Below, in pieces: positions 42,959-55,528 of a stretch of 64,000 nt of DNA. The stretch's first letter is position 1, and every line of letters begins with the position of its first letter. Origin of the DNA: Glycine soja (Eukaryota > Streptophyta > Magnoliopsida > Fabales > Fabaceae); NCBI RefSeq assembly GCF_004193775.1, contig NC_041004.1, positions 30,280,411-30,344,410 on the forward strand. The letters run 5' to 3'. The notes beneath the pieces were generated by a model that did no database searches, was not told where the DNA came from, and saw only the letters and a program-made list of their open reading frames with translations. The translations under genes and the position numbers were made by a program.

Positions 42959-45900
42959 ATGACCCTTCAAGCTTTTCATGGCTCTGCATGTTGTTTCCGT
43001 TCCCACCTTCTTCACTTTTCTTCTTCCACCGCTTCATCTCCACCATTCCTTGCTTCGAGGAGGTTCCAATCATGCCCTTCAACAAGAAAATCTCTCAAGT
43101 TGAATTGCAGTTCAAGTGGCAATAATGGTGACCAAGTATGGTTTTTGTTTTTTTTTTTGTGGACAAATGTTAACTTGTTAGAATGTTAGTTTTGTTAGCT
43201 GAGGGGATCGAATCCGTAATCTTTTCCCTCTTCCCTTCTCCCTTAACCATCCAACACACCTTATATCCCCAAGTATGGTTTTTGTGTTGATGGAGTTTCC
43301 CAATTTTGCTTCTTGAAACTTTGTTTCAAACTGTTTGTTAGTTCTAGTGCAGGATTACCTTCTGGATGCTCCAGTTTCTGTTGGAGATGGATTCTCTTTC
43401 AGTGGAGGTAAAAAAAAAATGGGTGGATCATGGATGTGTGGAAAACATGCTCACATCACAGGCATTTACTTTTTGTGATTTTGAAACTTTTGTTTGAATT
43501 TTTTGGTTTCTTCTATACTGATAGGGAAGTATTCAGATGGCCCTAGTCCAAGTGATGAATGGTTTAAGCAAGGGAAAAAGGTGACTACTAATTAATTTTC
43601 ACCCTTTTCTTTCTTTATATTTTAATTGCTGTTAAAAGGGGGTTTGAGTAATATTCTATAGCAATGCTATGCATTTTATATTTTGTTTCTAGAATTTTTT
43701 TTGTTATCTATTCTATCCTTCAGGTCATGATTTGGTCACTATTTGCTGGACGGAAAGAAATGAGTATAATGAAACACTCATTTAGGAAATGATTTGATGT
43801 CATTTTTGCATGCTATTGGGATTTGGGACTAAATTGATGACAAAACTTTGGAGAACCAAAGTGATGACAAAATCTTTTGAGGACCTAAGTGATTGTGCTT
43901 GTATTTTAGGATGATGAAAATAAAGGTTTAGTCTTTGTATAAAATATTGAAGTATACTGTTGATTAGTTCTGAGTTCCGTGAATACATTTTGTTGACACA
44001 TGACCAGATTAATTGAGTTACAATAATCTGATATACGGCAAAAATTGTCCTTTTGTTATTTCAACTTCATTTCCTTGAGGTAGAATGTTATGATTTTCAA
44101 CCCATTTATGGTTTTACCCATCAGTTTTCTGATATATTATCAGGTTAAAGCCTATTCAATACCTGGCACTGGTGAAAAGGCAAAAGATCCGATTTTTGGA
44201 CTTGCTATGGGTTCCGGTTCTCAAGCTACTGGCGATCGTTTCAGGTAAACTAGATTTACTTTTACATGTCCAATGATTTTCTATCTTCTTGTTGAAGAAC
44301 ACAGGAAAATTTAAAAAATAAAAATATTAAGTTGGAAAGCAGATGGCTGATATGTGGCATGAATATATAACAATACCTAAATTAATAATTCTAAAAAACC
44401 TTATCTGAATTTGTAGGTTTTGTTACAAGTAGAAATGAGAAATGGTATTATTTCACAGATAATTGAATAACATTTTGTCAATATGATTTTACATAATAGA
44501 TGGTTTTGTGTTGAAAGCGGAAGTGCTGATAATCCTTCAGTGATATTAATCCATGGTTTCCCTTCACAGGTGAGTTTTATTTGTCAACAATGTGAGAGAG
44601 AACCTCTAGAATAATATTCTATATGCAATTTTAATGGGTCCTTTCTTAATTTTAAATCATAATGATATGAATATCATTTGTTTGCTTTGTTTTCTTAGCT
44701 AATTTTTAACTAATAGTTTTAATCCATGCCAAGCTTGTATCCACAAAACCATAATGTGATTTGGATTCCTTAGGGAATCAAATGCATGTTCATGACTCTA
44801 TAGGCGAGTGAAACAATAGTGACAGTTTTCAAAATTGTCGGACTAAGATGTGGTGTTTAAATTTTGGAGTTTAGTTGTGGTTGCTGTTGAGATGACTTAA
44901 AAGGAGCTGAAGCAAATACAGTGGTTATCTCGTGATGTTGAGCTGCAGTTAAGGTAATTGCAATGCTTATTGCAATTCACTGCGATGGGAACAAACAGGG
45001 ATGTTGGGAGTCACTCCTTCATTGCTGTAAGGGTGATGAAGTGCAAACCATCATGTCTTTTCCATCTTATTTTTTTGCTCTGATTCTGAGATAAGGTGTT
45101 AAAGGATGCTCAGAGAGAGTGATTCATGGAGTGATCTCAGAGGTGGTTGTGCCAGGATGATTGATGACTTTGGTTTGGTGGCCATTTTGTCTATTTCTGT
45201 TGTCAATGAAGTTGTGGATAAAAAGTTTTCAGACTCTAGTAAAGGGCTTTCTTTTTGTGCATTACTGGGAGTATAGGAGTGTTGTTAAGACCAGCTTAGA
45301 GGTTGAGTGGACCATTGATGAGAAAGGGTTGAGACTGCTAAACCTGTGTCATGTACTTGGGATATGTGTTGAAGAGAAGTTGGAAGTAGATCAAAGTTAG
45401 GGGGAAAGGTTGAAGACCAAGGAAGCTATTAGTCAATGACATGACCGAAAGTGTTGTTCTTCAGTGAAAGTACTGGTTGCTCAAGTTCTTTGTTTGATAT
45501 AGGCTGATATGTTTGATGTTCTATGTTTTGTATCTGTATGTTTATTTGCAACAACCTGATAGCTTAATAAGCATCATCTTAAGGGTGAGTGTTTGAATAA
45601 TAGTCTGATTCATTAGCATAGTAGTTTGGACTTACTAACACATTTTAGAATACTAATAGTTATGACTTTAGTTTATAACTGTTTATTAGCCCTGTAATTA
45701 GTCCTTGACTAGCTCTTGTACTGGATGAACTCATAGCATACAGAAAATGGGATTTTACGTACTCATGGACTATGTGTTTCAATAATAGTCAATGTGTTTC
45801 TATCACTTACACATAGTTGGAAATGTTAATAAGTGTATCGTGAGTTATTTTGTCCATATTAGATATATTGAGAAACCACAATTTTACTGGCAAATTGATG

Positions 45901-48900
45901 ATGCTGCCAGGCATATTCTTACCGCAAAGTTCTTCCAGTACTCTCCAAGGACTATCACGTCATAGCCTTTGACTGGCTAGGTAAGATCACAATTTTATAT
46001 TGAATTTGTAATTAAAAATTGATCTTACTTTATTTGCTGGGGTTCTCTTTGTGACATTCTGAACTATGCTTTGTGTCATTTCATACTTGTTGGATTTTTA
46101 ATTTATATAAGCCAAATTAAATGCCTTCAATCTCTTGCACTAGCTCGACCTTTTAGTACTATATTATACCTGTATAATTTCCTCTTCGTCACAGCTAATG
46201 CAATCTATCTTCCAGAATAACAGTTGAGGGCTACATTTAGTTTGTTATTTATTATTTATTCCCCTTTCGAGTATGTTATGAACTTATTATAGTATCCATG
46301 ATGATGAGCCTTTGATCTGTCTCTAATTTAGTAGAGCTGTGCTTCAATTTGTGTGTAATGACAAGTTTCATTTACAAATTTTCATACAACAAATTTATCC
46401 ATGAGATGGATTCATGATTTTCTCATTCATTTTTGAATTTTTTTACTGGCACTTCATTAATTTATTAATTCACGACAACAGAATTGGAAAAGCTCACTCC
46501 ATTTATTCTTTCATCTCAGGATTTGGGTTTTCTGACAAGCCTCAACCCAGATATGGGTTTGACTACACACTGGATGGTAATTGCTTTAGTGGGCCAAATA
46601 ACTTGCTGTTTATTGGGAATTCTTGTTTTGACAAATAATGGTGGCAAAAGTGTGTTTTCTTTTGTCTTCTTCCTTGCAGAGTATGTCTCATCATTGGAGT
46701 CACTTATTGATGAACTGGCTGCTACTAAAGTCTCACTTGTTGTCCAGGTAAGTTTGCCTTAGTTGAAAAAAAGTATGGATTTTGACTTAAATTTTTCTGT
46801 AGGCTTCACTTATCTGTTCTTTGACATGTAATAAGAAGTTCTTTATCTTCTTTTCTCACAGGGATATTTTTCGCCTGTTGTAGCCAAGTATGCCAGCATT
46901 CACCAGGAAAAAGTCAGCAACTTAATACTCCTTAATCCGCCTGTATGTTTGTTTTACCCATGAAATTCAACTTTGTCTTACAAAACTCATTCTACCATGA
47001 TATCATGGATCAAATGCAGAAGTTTCACTTAGTGTTATACAACTTAATTTTTCTTCATATTCCAAAAACTTCATATCATCTTCTATATGTAAATTAAATT
47101 ATATTTTTTTTTCCAAATAAAAGTGTATTTTCTCCTGTAAAAGGATATTGTCTCCTTGACTTTACATTTTAATTCCATTATTTAATATCATTATCTATCA
47201 GAAATTCTTTCCTAAATACTTCTTAACTGTTACCACCTTGAATTATTCTTTCTTATTTTATAAGCTAACAGCCCAACATGCCAAGCTTCCACCAACATTG
47301 TCCATATTCAGCAACTTTCTACTAGGTGAAATATTTTCACAGGTACAAAATGTTCATACATATTAATGATGTTCTAATATTCAGATTTTATTTATATCTA
47401 CTTGAATTAATAGTTTGGATGGCCCCAAAAGGCTTGAGATGATACACTGCTCTTCTGCATGATCAGGATCCATTAAGGGCCAGTGACAAAGCTCTAACAA
47501 GCTGTGGCCCCTATAAAATGAAAGAAGAAGATGCAATGGTCTATAGAAGACCCTATCTTACATCTGGTTCCTCTGGCTTTGCTCTAAATGCAATTAGCAG
47601 GAACATGAACAAAGACCTCAAGGTGAAAATTTACGTATATTGAATCGGTTCAACTGGCTTACATGTATTTTCTCTTGCATAATGAAAGTATGGATAATGA
47701 GCAAGTCATCAATTAGTTTACCGCACGTGGAATTTCTGTAGTGTATAGAATTTTGCTTTTCTATGATCTAATAAGGTGGTGTTTGTTTGATTCACTCTTC
47801 CGCTAGAGATATGTGGAGGATATGCAAACAATACTGAAGGACAAAAATTGGAAAGTTCAAACCACAATATGTTGGGGCCAAAGAGACCGCTGGTTGAGCT
47901 ATGATGGAGTGGAGGATTTCTGCAAGGATTCCAATCATAAACTCATTGATGTTCCTACGGTAAATACATTAGATTCATTTGCACATGCTTGACTTAGTCA
48001 AGCTTTTTATTTTTAATTTGTTGCCACTGGATGAAATTATTCTTTCCAAGTTGTGAGCTACTTTCTGTGAGCATTTATTTGAAAAAATTGTGCCTAATAA
48101 CCTGTTGTTTTGTTTAAAAGGCAAGAAGTATGCATTCATAAATTGTAGAAGCATTTGTACTTTTAGAGCATCCACATTAATGGGAAATGACTTTTCCAGA
48201 TTCTTTGTTTACTCTTTGTATTTGAAACAATTTAATTTCCCATCCCAAAGGTGTACTTATGATATTTTGATATTTAATTTTAGCAAGTCAAAAAATGATT
48301 GCAGTTTTAGCCTCACTGTAATCTTTGCTTGAAACTATTTAAGTTGTATTTAAGTTTGTGCTGATGTATTCTCTGTGTTCTTATAAGGCTAAGAAGTTGT
48401 TGACAATTTTCATTTAGTATAAATTGGAAGAAAACCAAAAAAATATTATGCATGATAGCTAACCTAGGATTAAATCTATAGCAGTCGAGAACTAGGGAGA
48501 GAACAAGAATGACCTTGAAGGTCCAAAAATCGAAACACATATAGAGGATTGTCTTCATATGATAGATGTTAATAATTCCTTCTTACATGGTAAATTACAG
48601 GACAAAGTCTATATGCACTAGCCACCTTGTTTTAGTGATCATGGAACACCCCAAGTAGTATGCCTAAAATGTTGAAACAATATCTTCATGTGAACATTGT
48701 TAAATGGCGGTGCCATGGTCACCATGGAAGAATGGCGTGACGGATTTTTTGCCAACTGCCATAGGCAATTTGTGAAGGGAGGCCGGCTATGGCAGTGCCA
48801 TAGGCCACAATGACATGTTTATATGGCGGAATTTTGGCCTTCCACCATCCTCCATTGATAGCACTGCTTCATGTCTATTTTAGGAAAATTGGTCCTATCG

Positions 48901-49807
48901 TCTAGCAATTCAGCATGGATTTGTGTTCATTTCATTTTCTTCTGGCTCTCTTCACTTGGCCTTTGTCTTCATCTTGTTGGTTTCCTTGATATGAAGCAAC
49001 ATCTATCACACCACTTTTAAACATAAAATTTGAGCCTTCTCAAATGGTTTTTGGGGATTGAAGTTTCTCAATCAAATCCAGGTGTTTCCGTCCCCTACAC
49101 AATTGAACATACTTGAAAAAGCATGCATGTTGTGACTGCCAACGTAATGATACTAACATGGATCAGCTCCCAATATCAAACTATTACATGATAAAGGGGG
49201 TCTCTACCCTAGTAGAGTAGTAGTTGTAGACATCTTGTCAGTAGACTGTTATCTTACAGTAACACAGTTAGACATGATTTTTTCTCCAAGTATGGTAAGC
49301 CAATTTCTATATGCTCCTCGTGATAGTCATTGGTATGCTATGGTTCACTTTCATACCAAGAGTGCACCTAGTTGTTGATTACTTTGTTGGTAATTAGGTA
49401 GAGTCATTATCAGATAAATGCTTAACTATAATATATTATGTAGGAGCATAAACAGTCCTAACACTATATATAATCTCCAAAAGAACCCAACATTTAATTG
49501 TAATTGAACCTTTCATCCTTCATCATCCAGCAATAATAGTTGAAAGATTCTTTTAACTTTAACTAAACATGGAAAATTCTTTTGATATTATTTTTGTATG
49601 TAACAATGATTTTTTTTTTAATTCAAGAGAAATACTATGGTTGTAATTTTAGACTTTCTTATTCACAAATCTCAAGCCTATTTTCAAAGGAGAAAGGTAC
49701 AATTAACTTATTTCACTTCGTAGGCTGGTCATCATGTGCAGGAAGATTGTGGCGAAGAAGTTGGACAACTTATTCGTGGGATAATAAGCAAAAGGACCAA
49801 GATATAG
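42959..49807 (+). CDS. Plastid-targeted alpha/beta-hydrolase-fold protein, lacking the usual nucleophile
   Basis: Thirteen exons, 42959-43135, 43353-43407, 43525-43580, 44144-44244, 44500-44569, 45911-45980, 46520-46576, 46680-46747, 46862-46942, 47265-47342, 47467-47622, 47807-47959, 49724-49807, give 401 residues, all GT-AG and in phase. The N-terminus (MTLQAFHGSACCFRSHLLHF, then Ser-rich) looks like a chloroplast transit peptide. Fold landmarks are VILIHGFPS with the oxyanion HG (148-149), IAFDWLGFGFSDKP, the acid Asp350 in WGQRDRWL and His377/378 in AGHHVQED. The nucleophile elbow reads VVQGYFSP, so Gly219 or Tyr220 stands where Ser or Asp is expected. It resembles the haloalkane-dehalogenase-like group of plants; substrate unknown. 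An in-frame ATG upstream at 42797 is an alternative start. Confidence 0.87.
44880..45830 (+). mobile_element. Probable LTR-element remnant in a hydrolase intron
   Basis: The stretch reads like decayed retroelement sequence. ATCATCTTAAGGGTGAGTGT at 45573 followed by TTGAATAATAGTCTGATTC looks like a polypurine tract next to an LTR start. TGTGTTTCAATAATAGTC near 45773 repeats the motif. No coding domain or second LTR could be confirmed. Confidence 0.3.
48540..49370 (+). mobile_element. Fragments of an old copia element in the last hydrolase intron
   Basis: DVNNSFLHGKLQDKVYMH (about 48562-48620) is a reverse transcriptase motif (usual form DVNNAFLHGDL). From about 49225, CYLTVTQLDMIFSPSMVSQF followed by LYAPRDSHWYAMVH is the later part of copia reverse transcriptase. 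Both read on the plus strand with stops, and the intervening pol sequence is lost or replaced by a hAT MITE at 48692. Confidence 0.7.
48692..48866. mobile_element. hAT-type MITE (175 bp)
   Basis: It is flanked by a perfect 8-bp duplication CTTCATGT (48684-48691, 48867-48874). The ends are GAACATTGTTAAATGGCGG and, on the minus strand, CAGTGCTATCAATGGAGG, an imperfect terminal inverted repeat. The interior is GC-rich with several GGCGG and GCCATGG words. Confidence 0.75.
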
Positions 49808-50880
49808 GATATTTTCTCATTGCTTCTTGAGATGCTGAACAAATTTTTTTGTTACATGGATTCCTATCTTTTCCTTGGTCTCTATCCTTCCAATAGATCT
49901 TGATTCAATTCCAATATTGCTCTGCATAAAGATGCATTTTAAAGGTAAAAGGAATTATATCAAATTATCGATAGTGTATCTCGTTCGAGTCTCTGTCTCC
50001 TATCTAAACTTCATTTGGCAAAGAGTTCTTAAGGAAGAAAAAAATGGCATTGCTTAGTAATGGTTGTGAAAACTAAATTTTCATTTGTATAATCATAGTA
50101 ATTTGTTGTCTCTTTAATACAAAGTAAAGCTGAAAGCCATGTTTCTTTCCAAGTCTGGCATCAAAAAGTTCAAAAGAGAAGGACCTGCTTATTTGTATCA
50201 TGCATTTAAAGTATGTAATTCTAACAGATTCTCGTGTTATGGGAGTATCAAGAGTTTGTACTTAAAAGTGCAATTTTAGAGTAAAACCCAAAGAACTTTG
50301 TGTCCATGAGGATACTAAAATTCAGAATCTAGTTTTATGATCCTAGTTTTCCTTGAGGAAGGTGACCGAGAAATAAATACGAAAATCCGTCGGTGGAAAT
50401 TTATTTTTTTTTGCCTTTCTAAAAACAGAAAATGGTCCAAATTTCCAAAAGAAACTTGTGTGTAAACCCGATTTTACTCGTTTGCATATTGTAGTCTATG
50501 GAGTCATATCATATGCAATTTCGACTCTGGAACTCCTAAATAAATTAATTGAATTTCCTAGTTGACTAAAATTCCTCAAACACATTTTATTTTCCTACGG
50601 AGCAAAGCCTTGGCAGAGTGAAATTGATTCTGTACCAGTTCAATCCCATCACAGAACCTCTATCATGGAGTGTGCAATAGCTGCTCTTTGTTTCTGCATT
50701 CAATTTTGTTTATCCATTTAAAAAATGGAAACATTTTAAAGATTATCATGCTCAAATATTTGCTTAGCACTAAGGTCTATAAATTAAACTTAACCAAGAT
50801 TAATACTACTTACATGTGAACATAAAATGTTTTAGAAACATAAACTAATTTAGAATGGTCAGTTTGGTCTCAAATCTCAA
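49808..50880. other. Downstream of the hydrolase gene, nothing identified
   Basis: Contains the presumed 3' untranslated region. I see no convincing exon or repeat. Confidence 0.4.
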
Positions 50881-51130
50881 TTAATTACTTGTACTACTAA
50901 TTAAAGGTTCAATCAAATCATATTTGCTTGAACACTTTGATAATGAGGCCATGATACCCATGAATTCAGACAAATGTAGCAAGTAAGAAGATCCTCCGAA
51001 TCCTTTGATGTCCTGATGGTTGTTTTGCACAATCATTTCCATTGTTGATTCCACCATTCCACTTTTGGCATACACGGAAAGAATGGTGTTCCAAGGGAAG
51101 GTGGCCTTGTCGCCTTGATGTGCACTTCAC
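50881..51130 (-). pseudogene. Possible pentatricopeptide-repeat (PPR) gene fragment
   Basis: The minus-strand frame reads FPWNTILSVYAKSGMVE, which fits the core of a PPR motif (WNTLISAYAKSG), then becomes unrelated (STMEMIVQNNHQDIKGFG). One repeat is too little to identify a gene, and there is no organelle-targeting start. It is probably a relic of a long PPR array. Confidence 0.4.
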
Positions 51131-51534
51131 TGAGCATGAGTTGGGGCCTGATTTTATTCTAACATTTCTTTTGCTGCATGGAATCTCTTAACTTTCTTTT
51201 TAAACGTATTAAATGGAATGTTATTAATACCTTTTAATTTTCATTTTAGACGTATTAAATGGATTGTTACCAAATACTTTTTAATTATATGTAAATTATC
51301 TAATAAATAAGTTTAGCTATAATGAAATCTTTTCAGACTTTATTTGAAACGTATAATGGAAGGTTACAAAGTGTCTCTTAGTCATAAGTAATTATTTTCT
51401 TATAAGCAATCGCAAATAATTATTTAATAAATGATTTTTTTTGAAAGAAAATAATTTTCTTTTGAAATGATCAATAAATTATCTAATATATCATAAATAG
51501 ATTTTTTTTTACCAAGAGAATTACTTCGTTTCAT

Positions 51535-51861
51535 TCATAAGAACATAGTGAATCTAATTTGAAATATGATCAAAGATCTAGATACTAGCAAAAGATAATG
51601 AGCTATCCTGTGAGCAAAATTATTGGTTTGTCTCCAAATAAAACTCACCAATGAATTCAGAATTAAGTTTAAGACTTCCTTACACTTAGACACAAGGATA
51701 TGAACATTTGTGTTGTGCCTATTACAGTTAAGTAGGTCATCTACAATGGATTTACAATCAATTTCAATCTCAACATTTTGATAGCCAAGCTCATGTATCC
51801 ATTTAATCCCTTCTAACAGTGCCCATGCTTCAGCTTCCAGGGGTATCATAAATAGATTCAA
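51535..51861 (-). pseudogene. RNase H-like domain fragment of retroelement type
   Basis: The reading PLEAEAWALLEGIKWIHELG, then VEIEIDCKSIVDDLLNCNRH and FIWRQTNNFAHRIAHYLL, matches the plant RNase H-like (RVT_3) domain often found at the end of LINE-derived or stand-alone proteins. The catalytic pattern (E in AEAWAL, D in EIDCKS, final N/H region) is partly preserved. The fragment lacks the first Asp region and has no start context. Confidence 0.7.
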
Positions 51862-52767
51862 ATATAGGAAGTAGTACGTAGTTTAAATCAAGGTGCTGAT
51901 TGTCAGTTATCATGCATAGAAATATTACTTCAAAGTGAAATTTTAGGCAAAATAAGATTAGAAAAAATTTACATTTAAATTCATTTACATAATTTATTGA
52001 AGTAATTAGAGTGTGGAAGCAACCTCTTACAATACAATAAATTTTAGAGTAAGTTACAGTTTCACCATATGAGGTTTTATAAGATTGCTCTAACTTCCCC
52101 TGCCTTTCTAGTTTACAGCAGTCAGCAACTTCCTTTAAAAGAAGACACGGTACAATGTTTTTACAAACAACGAAGAGTAAGAGAGATTAATATAGGGGTA
52201 GAAAAAAATATGAAATTTTTGGCAATCTCTTAGATGTATCAGTATAATTTACTTAAAATTAACGTGTCACTTTTGCTTGTTTTTCTTCCAACTTCCAAGT
52301 AGTTTCAATAATCAATGGTGGAAACATGACATTGGCCATAAAGTATAACGAGTCAATTGCGTGAGTAACTTTGAAACTTGAGAAAGATCCCTATAATACA
52401 TTACTGTGAATGATCATGATGCATGTTAATCCAAGCAAAAGTGATATTAATTCGTGAATCATGTGCTTGATCATGATGCAAAAAAGAAAAAGTTGATCAT
52501 GATGCAAAAAAGCAAAAGAGAGACAGAGAAAAAGCACAATGTCTTCCTCTCTTTCTTGCTCCCTACCCGCAAGATTATATTGCTTAAAAAATTCCAATAA
52601 TACATTTCTTTGTGGGTGGATTGCAGACTTTCCAAGTCTACGCAAAACATCTCTGCTTTTTAAGCTTATCTTCCACTTGATCATATCATTGCATTGCCAA
52701 TTCTTAGTCATACAACCTTTCTTGAATATTCATTTTGTGAGTTAGAACTTGGAACATGGGAGATGCT
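51862..52767. other. Intergenic, nothing identified
   Basis: AT-rich. The words TTGATCATGATGCAAAAAAG repeat twice near 52465-52515 as a short direct duplication. No gene seen. Confidence 0.35.
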
Positions 52768-53640
52768 CTAACATCTCTAATTGTTGACTTTTCAGTGACT
52801 TGTACTGTACATGATGACATTTCATTCAACATCCTTGTTGGTCAGAATCTTTCACCAGTCAAAGCCCTCCTAGATAGTCCTTTCTGAGACCTAAACAATA
52901 TGTTTCTCATACTTTCAGGATCAATGACTGTCCCCACAAATCAACATGAGACTTTTCAGCGTGCTTTACCCTTACTCACACGCTTTCTGGGAAACTTCCC
53001 AGAAAGTCACCCATCCCATAACTACTCCATGCCAAACATGCTTAACTATGGAGTTCTTATGTAATATGCTACTAAAAAGTAGATGCATCTTGTTGGTATA
53101 GGTAGTACCAATTAATTCCTTTAAGTCATCATCAACTATACTGTCCATGCCTGCATAGCCTCCGGATCCATCTAATTCCGGTGTCTTGGGTATTACATGT
53201 CCACCAGCTTTTGCCTGGTTCGTCCTCAAACCACATCGTATTAAGAGAGATGTTTGCTCTAATACTATTTGTAACATCCCTGATTGTTGACTTTTCGACT
53301 GCTCGCACTCTATTCTCCTACTTCTAGGATCAATGATTGTCCTCACAAACTAACACGAGACTTTTCAGTATGTTTTGTCCTCACTCACACGCTTTCTGGA
53401 AAACTTCCTAGAAGGTCACCCATCCCATTACTACTCCATGTCAAGCACGTTTAAGTGTGGAGTTCTTGTGTAATAGGCTACTAAAAAGTTGATGCATTTT
53501 GTTGGTATAGATAGTACAAATTAATTCCTTTATGTCATCCTCAACTGTATCGTCCATGCTTGCACACCCTTCGAATTCCTCTAATTTTGGTGTGATTCGT
53601 CTTGGGTATTCATCTCATTAATTTTATGGTGGATTGATGT
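52768..53640. repeat. Two tandem diverged copies of a retroelement-like unit
   Basis: Copy A (about 52768-53272) and copy B (about 53273-53640) share, in order, ATTGTTGACTTTTC, TCAATGACTGTCC, GAGACTTTTCAG, CTCACACGCTTTCTGG, GTCACCCATCCCAT, GGAGTTCTT, GATGCAT and CAATTAATTCCTTT. They differ at roughly one base in six. TGCTCTAATACTATTTGTAA at the junction resembles a decayed minus-strand primer-binding site next to an LTR. No coding domain. Confidence 0.6.
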
Positions 53641-54094
53641 AGAAATAAGAGAGATAGAAAAAAAAATTTCTTGTACTAAAATAATTATCGTCCTTGATTA
53701 TTATACACAACAAGAAAAATAATAAATATAAAAGAATATAGTAATTCTATAAAATTAATCTTAAGAAATGTCAAAAATTAAAATATATTTATTTTACCTA
53801 TATTATTTAAGAAATGTTAATTTTTTCTCCAATAAATTACCGACATATGTTATCCGTAAATAGTGGGTAGTGAAGATTAATAGGAACTAAAATCATAAAA
53901 AGTAGTTTCTTGGGGACTAAAAGTTAAAACTTAAAACAAGTATATTGGGAGGGAATCCACTTATTAATATTAATAAATTAATATAAGCTAATATTATATA
54001 TATATATATATTAATAAATTAAAAATAGAACAGATAAATATAAAATAAAATATTAATTCTAAGAAATCCTTACATGATAAAAAATCCAACACCT
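53641..54094. other. AT-rich intergenic sequence
   Basis: No gene or bounded repeat recognised. A short (TA)8 tract lies near 53995. Confidence 0.4.
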
Positions 54095-54250
54095 AATAGG
54101 TGTGGCCAAGTTTATAACATACAAGGGCTAATCTATGGGAAATTACTTAGGTTCGACTCCCACATGCAGGCTTGGAGAGGGGTGAGGAGCTTGATTTAAA
54201 TGTGGCTAAGCTTCATATCAAAGAATAGTCTCATAGCTGAGTCTAGTGAT
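54095..54250 (+). repeat. SINE-like element with RNA polymerase III boxes
   Basis: TGGCCAAGTT (54103-54112) resembles an A box and GGTTCGACTCC (54150-54160) is a perfect B box. The following CACATGCAGGCTTGGAGAGG to about 54250 would be the SINE body. No intact tRNA cloverleaf can be drawn. A short A-rich or T-rich 3' end could not be fixed. Confidence 0.5.
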
Positions 54251-54647
54251 TGAAACTTATAAACATATCTGGATATCCCATCAAGAAGTTAGAAAACCTA
54301 ATAAAATAGAAAAAAATATCAACCTATCAAATAAGATAAAAAAAATATATATATAAATAAAACTCAAGATTATTTACTCGATCTACATAACCATATATTG
54401 TGTTGAACTAATGTAATAATAAATAAATAAAAATCTAAAATTTAAAAAAGGGAAATAAAATACTCTTTTCTTCATCTACATAATCATATGTTGTGTTAAA
54501 CTAGTGTGATAATTTGTGCTGAGCATTCATTCATAATAGATATTTTTTTAAATATTGTTTTATTTTAATATATTTTCAATTATAATAAAATATGCTACTA
54601 GATGTATATTAATATTTAAAAATATATGTGAAAATAATAAGGAATGT

Positions 54648-54649
<2 letters not shown>

Positions 54650-54713
<64 letters not shown>
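54650..54713. repeat. (TA)n microsatellite
   Basis: About 31 uninterrupted TA units. A 60-codon minus-strand frame across it is an artefact of the repeat. Confidence 0.98.
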
Positions 54714-54716
<3 letters not shown>

Positions 54717-54790
54717 TAAGTTTGATATTATTTTCATTTATATAATGTTCCTTTTTTAAAAATGTTAGCTTTGCAAATAAATTTAAATTT

Positions 54791-55110
54791 AGGCTCAAAT
54801 ATATTTCAGGTCTATGATCAATGACTGATTTTTTGTTTTAGGCCCTTAATAAATTTGTTTGTTGCAATGGATCCCCGGTATCAAAATTTTTGTTTTGAAA
54901 ACTTGTTATCATTTAAGTAATGACATGACACCTTGTGAATAAATCCTTCCAATATAATCAACAATTTAGATGATGTCACATCATCACTTAATTGATGACA
55001 GACTAAAAACAAAAACTTTGATATATCAAGATCCAATGTAACAAAAAATTTATTAGAAACCTAAAATAAAAATCAATCATTTATCGGGGACTTAAGACAT
55101 ATATAAGCCT
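54791..55110. mobile_element. Long-inverted-repeat MITE (320 bp)
   Basis: AGGCTCAAATATATTTCAGG at the left and, on the minus strand, AGGCTTATATATGTCTTAAG at the right start imperfect inverted repeats of about 80-100 bp (shared core TGATTTTTNTTTTAGG). TAAATTT occurs directly outside both ends as a possible target duplication. Confidence 0.7.
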
Positions 55111-55464
55111 TAAATTTGTATATAACTTATAACATTTTCCCAAAAATGAATTTAAAATGTTTTGAAAATTTAATTAAAAATATTTCAGACAAAGAAATGA
55201 AATTTAAGAATTTTAGTAGAATAAAAACAAATGAAAAACTTAATTGTAACAATTAAATAAAGTGAAGGACTTGATTGTAATAACTAAAAGGTAATTAGAT
55301 TAAATTTGAGTATAAAAACATTGAAACTATGGGCCAAGCTCGACAAGCCGGCCCGATGGGCTAGGTTTTTTAATTTGCAGTCCAAAAGAAACTAGACCAA
55401 TTTGTCTGGTCGAGCCAATAAAATATAGACTTAAAAATAATTAAGCCCTATTTGGCCAGTAATG

Positions 55465-55465
<1 letters not shown>

Positions 55466-55525
<60 letters not shown>
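55466..55525. repeat. (TA)n microsatellite
   Basis: About 30 TA units directly at the left boundary of the second long-inverted-repeat MITE. The repeat seems to have grown from the MITE's own TTAAATATATA terminus. Confidence 0.97.

Positions 55526-55528
<3 letters not shown>

Noticed and set aside
54616..54798. 60-codon frame rich in Tyr-Ile repeats
   Set aside because: It is the translation of the (TA)n microsatellite.
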